Source: Lamellibrachia satsuma (Eukaryota > Annelida > Polychaeta > Sabellida > Siboglinidae). From it: a stretch of DNA of 64,000 nt. The stretch lies in assembly GCA_033239005.1 (NCBI GenBank), contig BSQZ01000005.1, forward strand, positions 13,705,001 through 13,769,000. Direction: 5' to 3'. A model generated the notes under the pieces. It saw nothing but the letters and a program-made list of their open reading frames with translations. It searched no databases and was not told the origin of the DNA. A program made the translations under genes and the position numbers. Every line of letters starts with the position of its first letter. Positions within the stretch are counted from its first letter, which is position 1. Positions 34,116 to 46,415 of this stretch are shown one piece after another.

Positions 34116-35620
34116 AAACTAGTTAAATAGCAGGAACTATTTTTTAGAGTATTGTAAATTTAGTTTAGGAGGAAAAGGGACATTTCGCGTAGTTTTTCAG
34201 CACAATAAACAGGACCAATTGTGGTACTTGCGAAGTACTTTTAGTTGGATAATTTGATGCAAAGATTGACCAGTATTGGCTTCGGACCAAATTTATCGTG
34301 ACATACCAAATGAGTATAACGCATTGCTGTGTGCAGTTACCTACACATTAAATGTTTGTCAAAAATACAGTGTCAGTGCTGTAGAATTTCAATAACATCG
34401 TCCCCCGTTACACAACTATTTCAAATAGTCGAACCCATGCACGGTTTTTGATTACGTATTCCTCCGTGTCAAATCAATACGTATTTTTATGAGAATGTTT
34501 TATTATACGTTGATATTATAGCTAGCCAAGAATATGAAGACCTACGTTAACATAATATATTTGTCATAACAGCCTGTCATTAGGGGGACTGTTTTGAAAG
34601 GGCAGTCTGCTTACGACTCGATTCGACGATTATAAAAGACGACGAAAACTCAAACTCTATATGGTGCTTACAACGGTGAATTATAAAACTTTCATCTACC
34701 ATCAACTATTGCCGTAGCCGTACCGTGAGCATGCGGTGCCTTTCAACTGAACTTGTGAATAGGCCTACGTGACTCTTTTCTTGACGATTTTCCCCATAAG
34801 GCGCAAATTAACATTCTTCGTGGATATTTTGGTGCCCACGAATTGTGTAATTCTTGTAAACTTCCTGAAATAAATTACCTCAACATTGGGAGAGAATTGC
34901 TGTCCGCAGGCCGCGTGTGGGCATGTATATTTTGGTCTGTAACTAAGTACTCTGCCCACGCAACTGCCTGGTCGATGATGTAAAAGCCGACGGAAATAGA
35001 ACGCCGGAAGTGAGCGCACTGCGGGCTATTTGCGTCACAGAAATTGGACGTGACAATTTAATTTGAAACGTAAGAAAAACATAACACGGCGACCGCACGC
35101 AACAGGGAACAACCGGGTGACAAGATGATGACTCGGCGGAGAGACTGAGTGACATCGACAGCAGGTATTGCGCCACCCCGCTGTGTCCCGTCTAGAGACA
35201 CAGGCGCCTAGTGAAGTAATGGAGCCATATCTGTTTCAGTCGTTCGTTTGTCTCTGTGCTCCGGCTAGGGTTGCTGTGTGAACTATGAGATGCACGGGTA
35301 TCTTTAGCTATATAGAGACGTTATCATTTTGGGCGGATGTCATCAAATGAAACAAACTTACAAAACCCACTTCCATACACACCGGATCGCACGTCTTGGC
35401 AAAGTCATTATTGCATAACCACACACACAATCTCTACAATTAACCACACTATCTTGCCTAATATATTATTATGTCATTTCGATGAAAACATGTTTTTTTG
35501 TTGAGAACTGCTGGCGTGATTAATTTATCTGTGTATTGTCAAAATATCTCCTTTTGCTGTGAAAGCCTTTCGAGCTACTTAAGTCCATAATGCAACAGCT
35601 GCACGCCGATATGAAGTCTG
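34116..35620. other. Unannotated spacer
   Basis: No exon, RNA or repeat that I can support. Confidence 0.5.
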
Positions 35621-35621
35621 T

Positions 35622-35848
35622 GCATCTCCCAGGATCACTCATGGTTCTGTGCAACACCTCCCAGGATCACTCATGGTTCTGTGCAACACCTCCCAGGATC
35701 ACTCATGGTCCTGTGCAACACCTCCCAGGATCACCCATGGTCCTGTGTAACACCTCCCAGGATCACTCATGGTTCTGTGCAACACCTCCCATGATCACTC
35801 ATTGTTCTGTGCAACACCTCCCAGGATTACTCATGGTTTTGGTCTACA
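35622..35848 (+). repeat. 32-bp tandem repeat, about 7 copies
   Basis: The unit is ctcccaggatcactcatggt plus tctgtgcaacac, with single-base variants. Confidence 0.93.
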
Positions 35849-36930
35849 TTAATAAAATATAGTAATACATAGTCCCTCCAAGACAAGTGGTATTACGACG
35901 GTTTACTCCAACAGCTCGACAGAAAGCACGCATCACCTCCAACCCATCTAAATCCTCCTACTGGGTCGATGAATTTACGATAACATTATTCCCAGCGACT
36001 TCCACCGGGAAACGTGGGAACGGCGAAACTGACCAGACTTGTTAACGAGGTCCCGGCCGTGTCTTGGCGAGGGTCAGCCGCCCGGCTCCTATCTTGAGAC
36101 AAGTTCCATTTGTAGGTTTCCACGGCTATACACACAACACTAGCTGGCCGAGGCCCAACAGACATCCTACCACACGTACGTGTGCACTTTCACAATACCG
36201 AGCAGCATGTTGAAGACAAGGGCATTAAAGGTCCCTCATCAATTCTGTCGTTTGCTCGTCTCATTTCAAATTCATCTTGCGAAAATTCAAACATACCTAG
36301 TATCCACTACGACATGCTAACTCGTTTGTGCAACTTTCGTATGTAGTTTTTGTGTGTAAAATCATCACACAAAATATTACATTATTTAATGCTTTAAAAT
36401 AGTGGTCTGCCCTTGTGTCACGTGATTTACTGTGTGACAAAGCCATGACAGTAAATGCAGTATCAGAGACAATGACAAGATTATTGGTTTTGGTGGATAA
36501 GTACTAGAAAAGAAAGCAGTGACAGTAGAAATCGCAACATCAATACCAAACATGGAACACATACAACCAACTTAAAGTTGTCACGATGTCACACACGTGA
36601 CATCACTGTTTAAAGTTTTTCATAGATCATCATCAACTTTCCTTCCCATTACCAATAACATTATTCATGACCAATGACCATGTACTCAAAGTGTGTGTCG
36701 ATCTCACCAGAAACGACCGACTTTTGTTTAAAAGTCAGTCGTTGCTGTCACAGCGTTACATGTGACACCGACAAAGAGTTTAGGGGGGAAATAAAAAAAA
36801 ATACACGACAAGGCAATATGAGTTCAAAAACTTTTGTTCAAGACACAAATAACCCGAAGAATGGTAAATTTAAAGTTCTATTTCGCACTCTGTTGAGGTC
36901 CATGAGACCAATTATGTCTGCCGCTGCAAC

Positions 36931-37847
36931 CTAGGCGAAGTCGTCCACCTCGGGCCAGTTGTAAATTCCATCCTCTGATTGCTTCAGAAGCCGCACTTCA
37001 TAATCCTCCTCTCTTGACAGTATCTAAACACATATCAAAGGAACTTGCATGTTAATTGTCAATGAAGAGACAGAAAGAAAGACTTCATTTATTACGGCTA
37101 ACCTTCGTAAATAACAACATAAATTGCGCAAAGTGAAAATGCGAGATACAACTATCCACATCATGCAAAAAGCAAAATTGCTGACACTAAAATATGTTTT
37201 ATTTTGTTAAGTAAGAGTTACTGACATACACCTGTATGCACATGCATCAAACTTACCACTCCACCATATTCTTTTTGGATAGTCTTTTGTCCCGCTTGAC
37301 AGCGATTATCACCCACTCATGCCGACCAGCTCTGAAATAAAATAAGAAAGTAACTTTATTAACAAAAGGCAAAAATAAACTCAAACGAAAAGATACGTAA
37401 TGGACGAACATTTATTTTTCGTTTGAAACCATACCGCGTGCTTCATGCGACTCACCGCCAGAAGCAACATAAAGAGGACGTTTTCTCAAAATGTTACTAT
37501 ACCAGCCAATAAACCTATCGATGAACACATATTAACAATGAAAGAGGAATCAAGCGTCGCGAATACAGTCAAAATACCAGAAAACAACCTCCATCAACCT
37601 CCGATGATCTACAGACAAGTTTGACCGTCCCGTATATATTACGTACGACAATCTTACGTTCAATGAAAGACCGATCGATTAAAATTTTCCGATTGCATGA
37701 GGCGTACAAATCAAACTAATATATCTGTAAGATATCTTCAGCATATAGAAAAAAGATTGTAGAATTGTAATTTACTCACCTCGATTGACGATGGTTGCGC
37801 TTAAGGATGAACTTTAAAGTAGACTGTTCGCAACGATGAAAATGCAT
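36931..37847 (-). CDS. Small three-exon gene of unknown function, reading frame unresolved
   Basis: Three exon-like segments share consistent minus-strand splice sites: donor GAG|GTGAGT at 37780/37779, acceptor tttatttcag|A at 37331, donor GTG|GTAAGT at 37257/37256, and acceptor tgtgtttag|ATA at 37023. From ATG at 37847 one frame stays open for 47 codons across exons A and B and ends in a TGA formed exactly at the B/C junction. In another frame exons B and C give QKEYGGV-ILSREEDYEVRLL and ...GIYNWPEVDDFA then TAG at 36931, which looks strongly protein-like. The two frames differ by one base inside exon B, next to a GGG run. This could be a real frameshift, a sequencing error, or a short upstream frame followed by non-coding sequence. 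I do not recognise the protein. Confidence 0.45.
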
Positions 37848-38233
37848 CGCGATCGTCCGTTGCGTACATGAACTGACCAAGCATGACTTTATACATATTT
37901 GTGAGCACTATTTCGCACCGAGTTGGGTATTTCCATTACAAACGTCAGCAATCTATGCGTTAATAAACTTAGTTTATTCTGCAGTTTTCCATTCTTTGTT
38001 GTCGTTTCTTCGATCAGAAATCGAATTATAAAAATAGGCTGTCCAATATGTTACTAGTGTGACGTAGTTGAGAAAGGTTGATTAAACATTTTGTATTCCA
38101 GCTACTTTGCTGTGACTAAGTTGAAATTTGTAAACTATTTGTATACTACTTTAGGCTTGTATTTGATTAAACTGCACATGTGGTTCACTGAATATAAAAC
38201 TGTCTCAAGACGTGTCGGACACGTGACATTGCT

Positions 38234-38948
38234 TGTAGGGAAGATCGGGGCTAGTACGCCCCCCGGACACTCTAATTGATCTGGAGACTGTATTTGTAGA
38301 GCTAGAGGATCCGCTTCGGCCTTAAACTGAACGCAAATATCTTTCCCACATTTGTGCCATCAAAAGATGGCAAAACTATTAAAAGACAATATCCAAATGT
38401 GACTCTTAGTAGACGTACCCAAGCATGGGGCAAATCCGCCCAGGAGCCGGGGCAAGTTCGCCCCACACGTAGTTTAAGCAGCAAATACACAAGAACAACG
38501 CAGTCTTGTCTTATGCTTATGTAAAAAAAGTTATGTTTGTGACAGACATTCTGTTAGAAACTTAAAATCCTCACAAATTCTGTTTTATCTATGAAATAAA
38601 CCAGGCAAAAAACAAGGTTTGGCACTGCATCGGCTAGAAAAACAATAGCTCTGATATAAGGGCTTTACTCAGCACTCTGAATGTCTAACCAATGCCACTT
38701 ATAAGTACTGAAATTTAATAGAAAATTTTTCAGTCACCAAAATAATTTTTTTTGTAGCTCATAACTTTCCAGCCAGCAACTTCCCGCTGCAGGTAGCTTG
38801 ATGAGTCATGTGACTTAGTCGTGTGACCGAAATTGCTAAATTCTGCAAAGGCACGGAATAAAAGCCGGTTGGCGGACTTACCTCGGGACTGGACTTACCT
38901 CGGGGGCGGACTTGCCCCGGGTCCGGACTAGCCCCAGTCTCCCCTACA
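38234..38948. mobile_element. Candidate MITE with 22-bp terminal inverted repeats
   Basis: The left end TGTAGGGAAGATCGGGG plus CTAGT and the right end (read inward) TGTAGGGGAGACTGGGG plus CTAGT match at 19 of 22 positions. The 715-bp interior contains further 'ggggcaa' motifs (38430-38465, 38900-38930) but no transposase. No clear target-site duplication is visible at the edges. This suggests a non-autonomous DNA transposon (inference). Confidence 0.5.
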
Positions 38949-39597
38949 CATGGGACGGGTATTTTTACAGCCGCAGTGTGATGTAACAAAACAGAAAAAC
39001 ACACCAAATCTATAAAAACACCTTTATCAAAAAGAAAGCAAGTCAACTGCTAAATACTTCATAGTTTGGTGATATGAAACTATCAAGATTGAATTGAATT
39101 TTTTTATTGAACTGAATTAATTCAACATAAACATAAACATATATACAAGGTGCAGCAATGTGTAAGATATCTCTATTGAACAAAAACACATCAATCAGGA
39201 TGCTGTGAATATATAAAATATATAAAATCTAAACAATCATTTTACAAATATGTTGAAAGGAAATGCATGAAGTTACAAAAACTTATATGTTGCATTCCCT
39301 ATTAATAATTTACAATCTTATTTCTTAAATTAAATAATCACAATTGACTAGTTTACACTTTAGCAACATTTACTTATAAGTTGCTAATTATACTGGATAC
39401 TAGAGTATACATAGGCATACATCAACCAATATATAGTACAATGTACTATATAAAACATACTAAATTGATGATTAATAATAATCCAACTGTTCATATCTTT
39501 GTAGGAGCAATCTTTTATAATGACTTTTAAACTGATAAACCGTTCTGCATGTCTGCAGGTCTGGATAAAATTGATTCCATAACTTAGGACCTTAACA

Positions 39598-40591
39598 CTA
39601 ATACAAACAGTATTTTAGTGACGTTCTACTATATTTTATTTTGTAATTGTTGTTTTTATCGCAATTATTGTGATTGTGACTATCACATACTCTCTTAAAG
39701 TAACACAATAGATGATCTGGAAGCAAATTGTTGTGAGCCTTAAACAAGAACATCATGTTGTAGTAGTCTGTCATATCATACACACACAGAGTTTTAAAGT
39801 AAAGAAAGATTGGTCTTGTGTGTGACAAGTACCCTTCATGTTTACAGAATCTCGTAGCCTTTTTCTGTAGCATATGGAGAGGGTTTATTCTGTTTTTATA
39901 AGTATTTCCCCAAGCTTCACAACAATAGTTCAGATACGGCATGATAAGAGTGCAGCACAAGGAATATAACGAATGACTAATCAACAGGTGCTTAACTCTA
40001 TTCATGACAGATACATTCTTAGCAATTTTATTTTTTATCCTCTTAATATGGTCAGTCCAATCCAATTGGTGGTCAGTGTACAATAAAAATTGGTCCTAAT
40101 ATAGAACCTTGTGGTACACCACATGCTATATTTAGGCAAGTTGAATTTGTACCATTAATGGAGACATACTCTCTTCTGTTGTTTAGATAGCTATGTATCC
40201 AACTATATGCTAGACCTCTAATGCCATAATTTTCTAATTTTTTTAGCAGTATGTTGTGGTCAACTGTATCAAATGCTTTTTTTAAATCTATAAATACTGC
40301 AACTGAAGACTGAGAGTTATCCATAGCTGTTGTCATTTCTTCCACAAGTTCTAATATCGCCATTGATGTTGAGTGGTTTTTTCTAAACCCAATTTGAAAA
40401 GAATTTATTAAATCCATTTGCGATATTTTCATTGCCAGTGACTTTATTTGTATTGATTTAAACTGGGTAGGATATTCCGATCCTTTTTGCTTTTTATTAA
40501 TTAGAGTATTTAAAATTCTCCATGTTTCTTTCATGTTCGTCTTGTTTAATTCTAGAAGGTCGGAGTAATGCTGTTTTTCTGAATATCTCAA
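39598..40591 (-). pseudogene. LINE reverse transcriptase fragments
   Basis: Two overlapping frames, 40073-40591 and 39598-40083, hold the finger/palm start and the thumb/C-terminus of a non-LTR reverse transcriptase. The junction is a deletion that removes the catalytic Asp-Asp box. Part of the element at 39088-41850. Confidence 0.85.
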
Positions 40592-40698
40592 TATGGCAGT
40601 CAGTTTATTTTTACATTTCTTGTATTTTTCTTGTTTTTCATGTGTTCTGTTTTTTAAGAATTGTCTATATAGTAAGTTTTTTTACAAGCATTTTTTTT

Positions 40699-41377
40699 TT
40701 AATTTGTCATCCATGGTTTATCGGATCTCTTGTTTTTCACTGTATCATGTGTACAGTTACTGACGGGACAATTTGAGTTATACAAATTTGTAAACAAGTT
40801 GATAAATTTATTATATGTAATGTTTACTTCCTCCTCTGTCACTAGTTCATCCCAGATACATTTCTCTAAGTCTTTTATGAAAACTCTCTTTCTTTCCTCG
40901 TTAACTACTCTCTTCTTTATGTGTGTTTTATGTCTTGCTTCTTGGTATATATATTCAGTCACTACATATATAGGCAGATGGTCACTGATGTCATTTATTA
41001 TTAAACCACTCTTTTTATGGGAACATAAGTCTGTGTTAAAAATATTATCTATTAGTGTTTTACCATTTCTCAACTTGACCTCAGCAGTTACAATTTCAGC
41101 ACAATTATCAATACTTTTTGACAGAAGGGGGAGGTATTTGACAGAAGGGGGAGGTATTTGACAGAAGGGGGAGGTATTTATGTTGTAATGAATTTATTAT
41201 GTATAGACCAACTCCTGATACAAAGTCGTAACCATCCAAATTAACTGTATCACTACTGTTATCATTTAGCCAAGTTTCTGAAAGGGCGATAACATCAAAC
41301 ATCACACCCAGTGCTGTAGCATGATCCTTTAGCATATTAAAGTTTTTTACTCTACTTCGACAGTTATAATGTATCAA
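40699..41377 (-). pseudogene. LINE endonuclease domain fragments
   Basis: Two frames (41108-41377 and 40699-41073) of an AP-like endonuclease are interrupted by a short triplication at 41119-41177 and a frame change. The C-terminal part keeps the DHLP motif typical of this nuclease fold. Confidence 0.8.
41119..41177 (+). repeat. 20-bp triplication inside LINE endonuclease
   Basis: ttgacagaagggggaggtat three times in tandem. It breaks the endonuclease reading frame of the LINE copy, so it arose after insertion. Confidence 0.92.
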
Positions 41378-41889
41378 GGAGAAGTATTCTGATCCCTGTT
41401 TCCTAAAAGAAAGTTTCCTATTAAATTGATCATCAGTATAATAATGACTATCGACCCGTAATCGGTTATAGAAGTTGATATCTGGATCAGTGTTATCACC
41501 TAAAAATAGTCATTATTCTCAGTATAATTAAATGGCTGAAAGTTTAAATCTGTACATTCCTCATATAACTCTAACATATCATCATCAATGCGAAAACAGT
41601 GATCAGCTCATCATTACTGACATTACTAAAAGGAAATATAGTAGCACTGCATGCAGAACCAGTTGTTAGACTTTCCTAGATAGTCATGTAGTTCTGAAGT
41701 GATAAATTCTCACATTTTTTATGAATCCCATGTTTGCAGCAGTCACAGTATATGCCAGTATTCACATGAATATTTTTTTGCATACATTACATGGAGAGAC
41801 CATGACTGATTTGGGGGGTTTCAGCAATAGTTACCATTTACTTTGTCTTTGCAGACAGTTATTACTGGCAGCTGTACACACCCAGTCCA

Positions 41890-42430
41890 GCTACTTTCTC
41901 CTCCGTCCATCCAACTTTGAACAGATCGTCTGGTGAATCAGTCACCTGTTTCATGTCTCTCCCATTCTCCTCCTGGGTGCACATGATCCTTCCATCGATC
42001 GTCCATACTCTCTTGATGGTCGTGTCACGTTTCAGTTCATATACTAGCTTAATTGCTTCTCAGAGTGGTCAGGTCGTCGTTCACGAACACACTTCTGTAG
42101 TCGTTCAGCCCCCTCGGGTTCTTCTTGCACCGCATGATGGCAGTCTTCATGATGGCAGTCTTCGTGTCTCGACGAACGAATTTGCTATGATGGGCCTGGG
42201 TTTCGTTCCTGCTTTCCTGCCTAGGCGGTGGTTCACACTCAGGTCATGTTCAGAGATGTCAACGCCCATGTCCTTTGCCACTTTAACGATGACGCTGTTT
42301 GTGTTTTCATTTTCAATTTCATGTGTAGCCTCGGCAATCCCAGACTGATGTTGTCGCTGCGGCTGTTGTAGCCGGTAGTAGGTGAGTGGGTGAGTAGGTG
42401 AGTAGGTGAGTAGGTGATGAGAGGAAACAA
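41890..42430 (-). pseudogene. LINE ORF1-like fragment
   Basis: The minus strand reads VAKDMGVDISEHDLSVNHRL, then GTKPRPIIA, KFVRRDTKTAIM, NDYRSVFVNDDLTTLR and KLVYELKRDTTIKRVWTIDG, with frame changes. This pattern (HRLG...PRPIIAKFV...VFVNDDLT...VWTIDGRI) is typical of nucleic-acid-binding ORF1 proteins of some non-LTR elements. A 15-base duplication (gatggcagtcttcat) interrupts it near 42135-42165. It may belong to the LINE just downstream or be a separate nested copy. Confidence 0.65.
42385..42420 (+). repeat. 8-bp tandem repeat
   Basis: gtgagtag repeated about four times beside the ORF1-like fragment. Confidence 0.75.
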
Positions 42431-43140
42431 TCAGGCAGCCATGTGCAGATCTTTTTTCACTTCTAATAAAATGTTCTGAAAATGTAGAACTCGCACGTGT
42501 CCGACTCTAATACTTTACTGATTCTTTGGAATGTATCTGATGGATTGATGACATAGCTATCCATCGAGAAGTGGCCGCCCCGTGTAGTCAACAATTATGG
42601 AGAACTACTCATCTCCAATAAAAGATGGAGACGGCAGTGAAGCTAGGGAACGAATCTGTAAGCCGGTCCTTCAACATCCCAAACAGTTTTACGAAAAGGA
42701 AGAGGTTTGATTTACCAAAGGCATTAAATAGCAATACTGGTTATCCGCACCATTTCTTCTTAGACCAGCTGTGTGAGACCTTCTTAGACGCCAGGTAGAA
42801 GGGACCAACGGCTTTAAGTACGGGTCTCTTCCGAAGGACACAGGCAAAGACCAAAGTGGGACGAACCGAGCTGCCTAAGCTTCGAAACAACAGCAGGTGG
42901 AACTCTCTCGATCTAGCCCCCCCTCCCCCTCCCCCCAACCCCCATGCATGTTCATGGAAATCGTTATAGGCGCCGCTTTTCGAAAGTACAATCAGAAACA
43001 TTTCCAACCAGCTAGAAGTCTAGTCTACAATTTACTGGTCTTTACATATCGATCTCTATGGCAACATTGGTTTCCAGGAAGACGCGCAGCAAGTCCCATT
43101 ACGAGGCGATGATGTTTGATTGGTCAACGCATCAAACGTC
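42431..43140. other. Unannotated spacer
   Basis: No supported gene. A C-rich run lies at about 42917-42940. Confidence 0.45.
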
Positions 43141-43142
43141 AC

Positions 43143-43145
43143 TCA

Positions 43146-43185
<40 letters not shown>

Positions 43186-43272
43186 CCATATACACACCAC
43201 ATACACACCACACACACCACACGCACGCACGCCCGCACTCGCACACCACCACACCATACCCACCACACCACC
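43143..43272 (+). repeat. (ACGC)n and (ACC/CACA)n microsatellite
   Basis: About ten ACGC units followed by cacacacc-type repeats. 43273-44400 holds nothing I can annotate with confidence. Confidence 0.9.
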
Positions 43273-44399
43273 ACAGAAATTAAAGGAAAACTATAAATTT
43301 TCATTTGTGAGTTTTGGAATATATTAATAAATCTCAATATAATTATAAAATAACAACATTTACACAATTTTCTTGGGAAAATAACAAATAACAAATGCCA
43401 GAAGCGACCCGGAGCCCTACTAGTGTTACACGTGTCGCGTCGACTGAGACAAGGCATCCAAAGTCCAGCAATACTTCACGCGGAAGCTGCAAGACTTTGT
43501 AGTTGACAGTCGCGACACCGAGACACACACTAGAAAGTGGTGCAGCTCTCTCGACATGTCACAAACACGGTGACGGCTTGTCAGAGGCTGAATCCTCAAA
43601 TGGCGAGCCATCCGTCGCTGTCCTGTCATACATCAACACCGAAGATCGTGACTCTCAATATTCCATAGTCCAACTGCAACTAGTCTGGGGTTTAGACCGT
43701 GGTTCTTTTCCCGGCCATGACTGTTTGTACCCAAACTAAATTGTAAACAATCGTATTATATAATAAATGTCATTACATCGTGATTCCGAACGATAGCGAT
43801 CGCAGGTTCACCCAATCTGAACAGGTATGTCGTGATGACGAGTATACTAATTTACAATAATTTTCTGGCTTTTCGAAGCATCTTGATTCCGGTACGCAAG
43901 TAAATATATGCCTGATAATACACAATTTATTTAAATGCCCCGCAAACAATCTTGTATTGCACGAAAGAACGACGTAACATACCTGCTATTTCAGTGTCTG
44001 TGTGCGGATTTAGCGAGAACACCATTGAAGACAAAACACCCAGATGGCAAGTGAACAAGGGAGCCACTGGCGTATTGAGAGTAAAAAAAAAAAATTTTGT
44101 GTAACCAGCCATTCTTAGATATTTGTAAATTTTGTTTTTAAACATTCATGTTGCTAGCATTTATAGGACTGGTTACATACCAGTACACTATGCTTCACAT
44201 GTGAAACTAAGTGTGATTAAGTCAATTTAGTTCTTTCAGTCACTGTCAGCACACTCCTCGCTGGTTGGGCCATCAATGAGAGCCGACCGACACAATTCTA
44301 ACAACTTGCCACAAACACAGTTTTTGCAGTTAAACGCACATGGACGAATCCTGAATTTCATTTTAATTTCTAATTTGCATAATCCCTTATACTATATAT

Positions 44400-44550
<151 letters not shown>

Positions 44551-44601
44551 TATAAAGTCAGCTGGACCTGGTTCACTTCCATGTTTGCTTGGGTGCATCC
44601 A

Positions 44602-44812
44602 CCAGGAGTGACAATAACATGATACCAGGAGTGACAATAACATGTTACCAAGAGTGACAAAAACATGATACCAGAAGTGACAATAACATGTTACCAAGAG
44701 TGACAAAAACATGATACCAGGAGTGACAATAACATGTTACCAGGAGTGACAATAACATGCTACCACAAGTGACAATAACATGTTACCAGGAGTGACAATA
44801 ACATGGTACCAC
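44602..44812 (+). repeat. 23-bp tandem repeat, about 9 copies
   Basis: The unit is ccaggagtgacaataacatg plus ata/tta, with accaag and aaaaaca variants. Confidence 0.92.
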
Positions 44813-44884
44813 CATTTCATGGAGATTGTGCGTCGTGTTAATTAGCAAAATTGCTGCAAATCAAATATCACTTCGCAACACTTT

Positions 44885-45035
44885 GTCACAAATTCGACCC
44901 CGTGTGCCACCCGTGTGCCACCCGTATCAGCCTGACCTAAGCGAGTCGTATTGTTGATATAGCTACATCAACCTACTGGACGTTGTCCCTGAAAACCCAG
45001 AACGCCATTTGAAACAATTCTTGCCGAAGACACAG
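44885..45035 (+). repeat. Dispersed repeat, copy 1 of 3
   Basis: It shares 'tcagcctgacct', 'atagctacatcaacc', 'tggacgtt' and 'gccatttgaaacaattc' with 46005-46100 and 46165-46300, in the same order. An old unnamed repeat family present three times within 1.4 kb. 'cccgtgtgccac' is also duplicated at the start of this copy. Confidence 0.6.
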
Positions 45036-45445
45036 GCCAGCGGACGGTGACCTCTTGGAATAGTCAAATCCTCATTGACACAACAAACATGACAATGAGA
45101 CATCCTGATCACATATATGGCAAACTGGCGCTTCCAAGTAGGGTTCCTTGTATGCAATAACTGCCTTTCAAGCAGCATTCAGCTATGTACATATGCAACA
45201 GTACATAGCCAATATTTATATTTTGGAAAGGTTTTTGTTTACCGTTACCATGGTAAACAAAATCGGACATAACTGTTAAAACTATACAGATAGTAGGCCC
45301 ACACGTATAGCAGTATGAAACATAAAGAAATAATTATCTGGATTGAAGTCATAGGCATTTATGCCTTTTAAAGGACGTAAAGGCTAGGTTTTAAATTTGA
45401 GAACAATTTACAGAATTACGGAAATGCTAAACAAAAAATATTGTT

Positions 45446-45565
<120 letters not shown>

Positions 45566-45639
45566 AAATCAACTTGCCCCTATGTTGTTCAAGATTAATT
45601 AATTGTAAGAGTGGCGTGTTAATAACTTGTATACTGTTT

Positions 45640-45875
45640 ACTTTGCTACCATTACTTACTACAATTACTTGCTACCACTACTTGCTACAATTACTTGCTA
45701 CCACTACTTGCTACAATTACTTGCTACCACTACGTGCTACAATTACTTGCTACAATTACTTGCTACCACTACTTGCTACCACTACTTGCTACCACTACCT
45801 GCTACCACTACTTGCTACCACTACTTGCTACAATTACTTGCTACCACTATTTGCTACAATTACGTCCATCTTTAA
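45640..45875 (+). repeat. 13-bp tandem repeat, about 18 copies
   Basis: The units cttgctaccacta and cttgctacaatta alternate. All three plus frames read LLATTTCYHYL-type peptides because 13 is not a multiple of three and no stop occurs. Confidence 0.93.
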
Positions 45876-46004
45876 AACACGTAAAATCACACGTTTGTAC
45901 CGGGTAAGTTCATCGTAGCCAACAAACCGCTTCTAGACAAAAACCAAAACATAAATATTAGTGAGTGCGAATTGATTGCAATTAAGCTATCAGTTCACAA
46001 CTCT

Positions 46005-46100
46005 GTCACTTCTACCCCACGCGCCCCTGTGTCAGCCTGACCTAGCGGTGTCGTTTTGTTTAAATATAGCTACATCAACCGATTGGACGTAATATCACTT
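46005..46100 (+). repeat. Dispersed repeat, copy 2 of 3
   Basis: Contains gtgtcagcctgacctagc and atagctacatcaaccg, then ttggacgt. See 44885-45035. Confidence 0.6.
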
Positions 46101-46164
46101 GGTTCAAGAGGCTTCTTGTTATTTCGCAAAATGACTGTAATTAAAAGATCCTTTTGCAACATTT

Positions 46165-46300
46165 CGCTGCTAAATCGACCCCGTGAGCGCTCGGTGTCAG
46201 TCTGACCCAGCAGTGTGTTTGTACAGCTATAGTACCCGACTGGACGTTGCACCAACGAAAGGTGGACGCCCTTTGAAACAATTCATGCCAACGACACGAG
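46165..46300 (+). repeat. Dispersed repeat, copy 3 of 3
   Basis: Contains aaatcgaccccgtgagc, gtgtcagtctgaccc, actggacgtt and ccctttgaaacaattcatg. See 44885-45035. Confidence 0.6.
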
Positions 46301-46314
46301 TGAGATGAATATGA

Positions 46315-46415
46315 CAACTAGGAAACATGACAACAAGGAAACATGACAACCCAGGAAACATGACAACCACGCACGCACGCACGCACGCACTCACGCACGC
46401 ACGCACGCACGCAAA
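46315..46415 (+). repeat. 15-bp repeat plus (ACGC)n
   Basis: aggaaacatgacaac occurs about three times, then about ten ACGC units with one TCAC interruption. Confidence 0.85.

Larger units (their letters stand above)
39088..41850 (-). mobile_element. CR1/L2-type LINE with internal deletion
   Basis: On the minus strand, in order: a PHD-like zinc finger (YCDCCKHGIHKKC, then WFCMQC) at about 41770-41650; an AP-type endonuclease (IHYNCRSRVKN, VIALSETWLND, then NDISDHLPIYV); and reverse transcriptase blocks (NSFQIGFRKNHST, FIDLKKAFDTVDH, GVPQGSILGPI). It ends with the C-terminal region (LDWTDHIKRIKNKIAKN to about 39598). The stretch that should carry the YADD catalytic box is missing between GVPQGSILGPI and LDWTDHI, and further sequence is lost before NSFQIG. 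The 3' end at about 39090 has AATAAA and an ATTCA repeat tail. Inactive copy. Confidence 0.88.
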
